From contig NZ_JABAEX010000001.1 of assembly GCF_012843315.1 (NCBI RefSeq), positions 496,001 through 560,000 of the forward strand: a DNA stretch of 64,000 nucleotides. The letters run 5' to 3'. Below the pieces are notes generated by a model that did no database searches, had not been told where the DNA came from, and saw nothing but the letters and a program-made list of their open reading frames with translations. The position numbers were made by a program, and so were the translations under genes. The first letter of the stretch is position 1, and each line of letters opens with the position of its first letter. This DNA comes from Streptococcus sp. WB01_FAA12. GTDB taxonomy: Bacteria; Bacillota; Bacilli; Lactobacillales; Streptococcaceae. Shown here piece after piece: positions 63,131-64,000 of this stretch.

Positions 63131-63718
63131 TCACAATTTTTCTAATATTGCATTCCAAGCTTCATCCATCCCTGCCTTGCTGACAGATGAAAAGAGGATG
63201 AAGTCGTCACTTGGGTCAAAGTTTAATTTCTTTTTGATTGCTGATTCGTGCTTGTTCCACTTACCACGAGGAATCTTGTCCGCCTTGGTCGCAACGATGA
63301 TAACTGGAATCTCGTAATACTTGAGAAATTCGTACATCTGCACATCATCTGCTGACGGGTCGTGACGGAGATCCACCAAACTGACCACGGCACGGAGATT
63401 TTCCCGAGTTGTCAGGTACTCCTCAATCATGCGACCCCACTTTTCACGTTCTTTTTTAGAAACGCGGGCATAGCCATAACCTGGTACATCCACAAAACGC
63501 ATCTTGTCATCAATATTAAAGAAGTTAAGGAGCTGGGTTTTCCCAGGTTTCCCTGAAGTACGGGCTAGATTCTTGCGGTTGAGCATGGTGTTGATAAAGC
63601 TGGACTTCCCAACATTTGAACGACCTGCAAGGGCAATCTCTGGCAGTTCATCCTGCGGATAGTGGGATTTGTTGGCCGCACTGAGCAAGATTTCTGCATT
63701 ATGTGTATTGATTTCCAT
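63131..63718 (-). CDS. engB: Ribosome biogenesis GTP-binding protein YsxC/EngB
   Basis: 195 residues from [26 protein letters not shown] precedes this ATG, and a GTG two codons earlier is less likely. GTPase motifs GRSNVGKSS (G1), DVPGYG (G3) and TKADKI (G4). Essential for 50S assembly. It begins 8 bp after clpX, the usual clpX-engB arrangement. Confidence 0.96.
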   Translation of the reverse strand: MEINTHNAEILLSAANKSHYPQDELPEIALAGRSNVGKSSFINTMLNRKNLARTSGKPGKTQLLNFFNIDDKMRFVDVPGYGYARVSKKEREKWGRMIEEYLTTRENLRAVVSLVDLRHDPSADDVQMYEFLKYYEIPVIIVATKADKIPRGKWNKHESAIKKKLNFDPSDDFILFSSVSKAGMDEAWNAILEKL

Positions 63719-63726
63719 AGTCACCT

Positions 63727-64000
63727 CTAGGCTGTTTCTAGAATCGGTTTATCCGTTCCATCAACAGCTTCTTTGGTGATGCGGACCAATTTCACATTTT
63801 CTTGACTTGGCACTTCAAACATAACATCTAGCATGGTTTCTTCGATGATAGACCGAAGACCACGCGCCCCTGTCTTGCGTTCAATAGCTTTGTTGGCAAT
63901 CTCTTGAAGGGCTTCGTCGTCAAATTCCAACTCAACATCATCATAAGAAAGCAAGGTTTGGTATTGTTTGACCAAGGCATTTCTTGGCTCTTTCAAGATG
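63727..64000 (-). CDS. clpX: ClpX ATPase subunit, C-terminal part (5' end beyond window)
   Basis: About 91 codons of the ClpX C-terminus, including [51 protein letters not shown], which is the sensor-2 GARGLR segment. ClpX unfolds substrates for ClpP; Spx is a typical client. The frame is open through base 64000, so the visible Met is internal. Confidence 0.96.
   Translation of the reverse strand, partial: ILKEPRNALVKQYQTLLSYDDVELEFDDEALQEIANKAIERKTGARGLRSIIEETMLDVMFEVPSQENVKLVRITKEAVDGTDKPILETA

Noticed and set aside
1..64000. BOX or RUP repeats, tRNA or rRNA genes, prophage integrase
   Set aside because: I read the intergenic regions and found none that I could support.

Overview
The window is a stretch of a mitis-group Streptococcus chromosome (S. 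mitis, oralis, infantis or pneumoniae relatives). The evidence is moderately low GC, strong AAGGAGG ribosome sites, many extended -10 promoters (TGnTATAAT), Lys-type MurE, Spx, HprK and CdaA/CdaR, and gene neighbourhoods that I recall from pneumococcus. These are pst..queA, ppaC..asnS, mgtA/mntE..glmM, and whiA-glmR-rapZ..engB-clpX. Species cannot be fixed without a search. Most genes lie on the minus strand.

Layout. (1) 1-4,794: phosphate uptake operon pstSCAB1B2-phoU, cut at its 3' end by the window edge. (2) 5,008-16,663: housekeeping genes (rRNA methylase, inositol phosphatase family, spx, HAD, thioesterase, hemW, lgt, hprK, rpsU, nagB, queA), with one AT-rich unknown gene (14,190-14,702) between rpsU and nagB. 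(3) 16,725-28,965: B3/B4-domain protein and MarR regulator, YihY, a Na+/H+ antiporter, the tRNA modification pair mnmL/mnmM, a MurJ-like flippase, murE, csbD, an amidase-like hydrolase and ppaC. (4) 29,051-38,671: YazA and TrmN6-type genes, cvfD, a HAD-cyclophilin fusion, rpsF-ssb-rpsR, asnS, aspC, tseB, an FMN reductase and yaaA. (5) 38,748-45,058: unknown membrane protein, deformylase-like protein, and a manganese/calcium efflux locus. In that locus a yybP-ykoY riboswitch precedes the P-type ATPase MgtA/CaxP, and mntE diverges from it. (6) 45,072-46,512: an IS150-group IS3-family element with a TCA target duplication and frameshifted transposase genes. (7) 46,540-56,052: ABC-F, cca, dapB, degV, glmM, cdaR, cdaA and a ferredoxin-NADP reductase-like gene. 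(8) 56,101-59,830: an accessory island. (9) 59,917-64,000: whiA, glmR, rapZ, ridA, engB and the 3' end of clpX.

The main candidate for something new is region 8. A 417-residue lipase with GHSLGS and a helical C-terminal tail is followed by two small helical proteins and preceded by three small paralogous lipoproteins. Two of those lipoproteins are each followed by a truncated copy (about 73 codons) of the lipase N-terminus. This resembles the type VII secreted, reverse-architecture lipase toxin TslA with its TlaA partners and TilA lipoprotein immunity protein, but expanded into a tandem array of [promoter - immunity lipoprotein - toxin 5' end] modules. The promoter of each downstream module lies inside the last codons of the preceding toxin fragment. 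Near-identical terminator hairpins flank the island.

A second theme is leaderless transcription. hemW, mnmL, murE, yaaA, a DUF3397 gene and possibly tseB have a -10 box 6-7 nt from the start codon and no ribosome-binding site in between. Other points include a PstB subunit lacking the switch histidine, a NagR-type operator inside the nagB promoter, palindromes near the spx, marR-like and csbD promoters, and a 26-bp direct repeat bracketing about 200 bp between degV and dapB.
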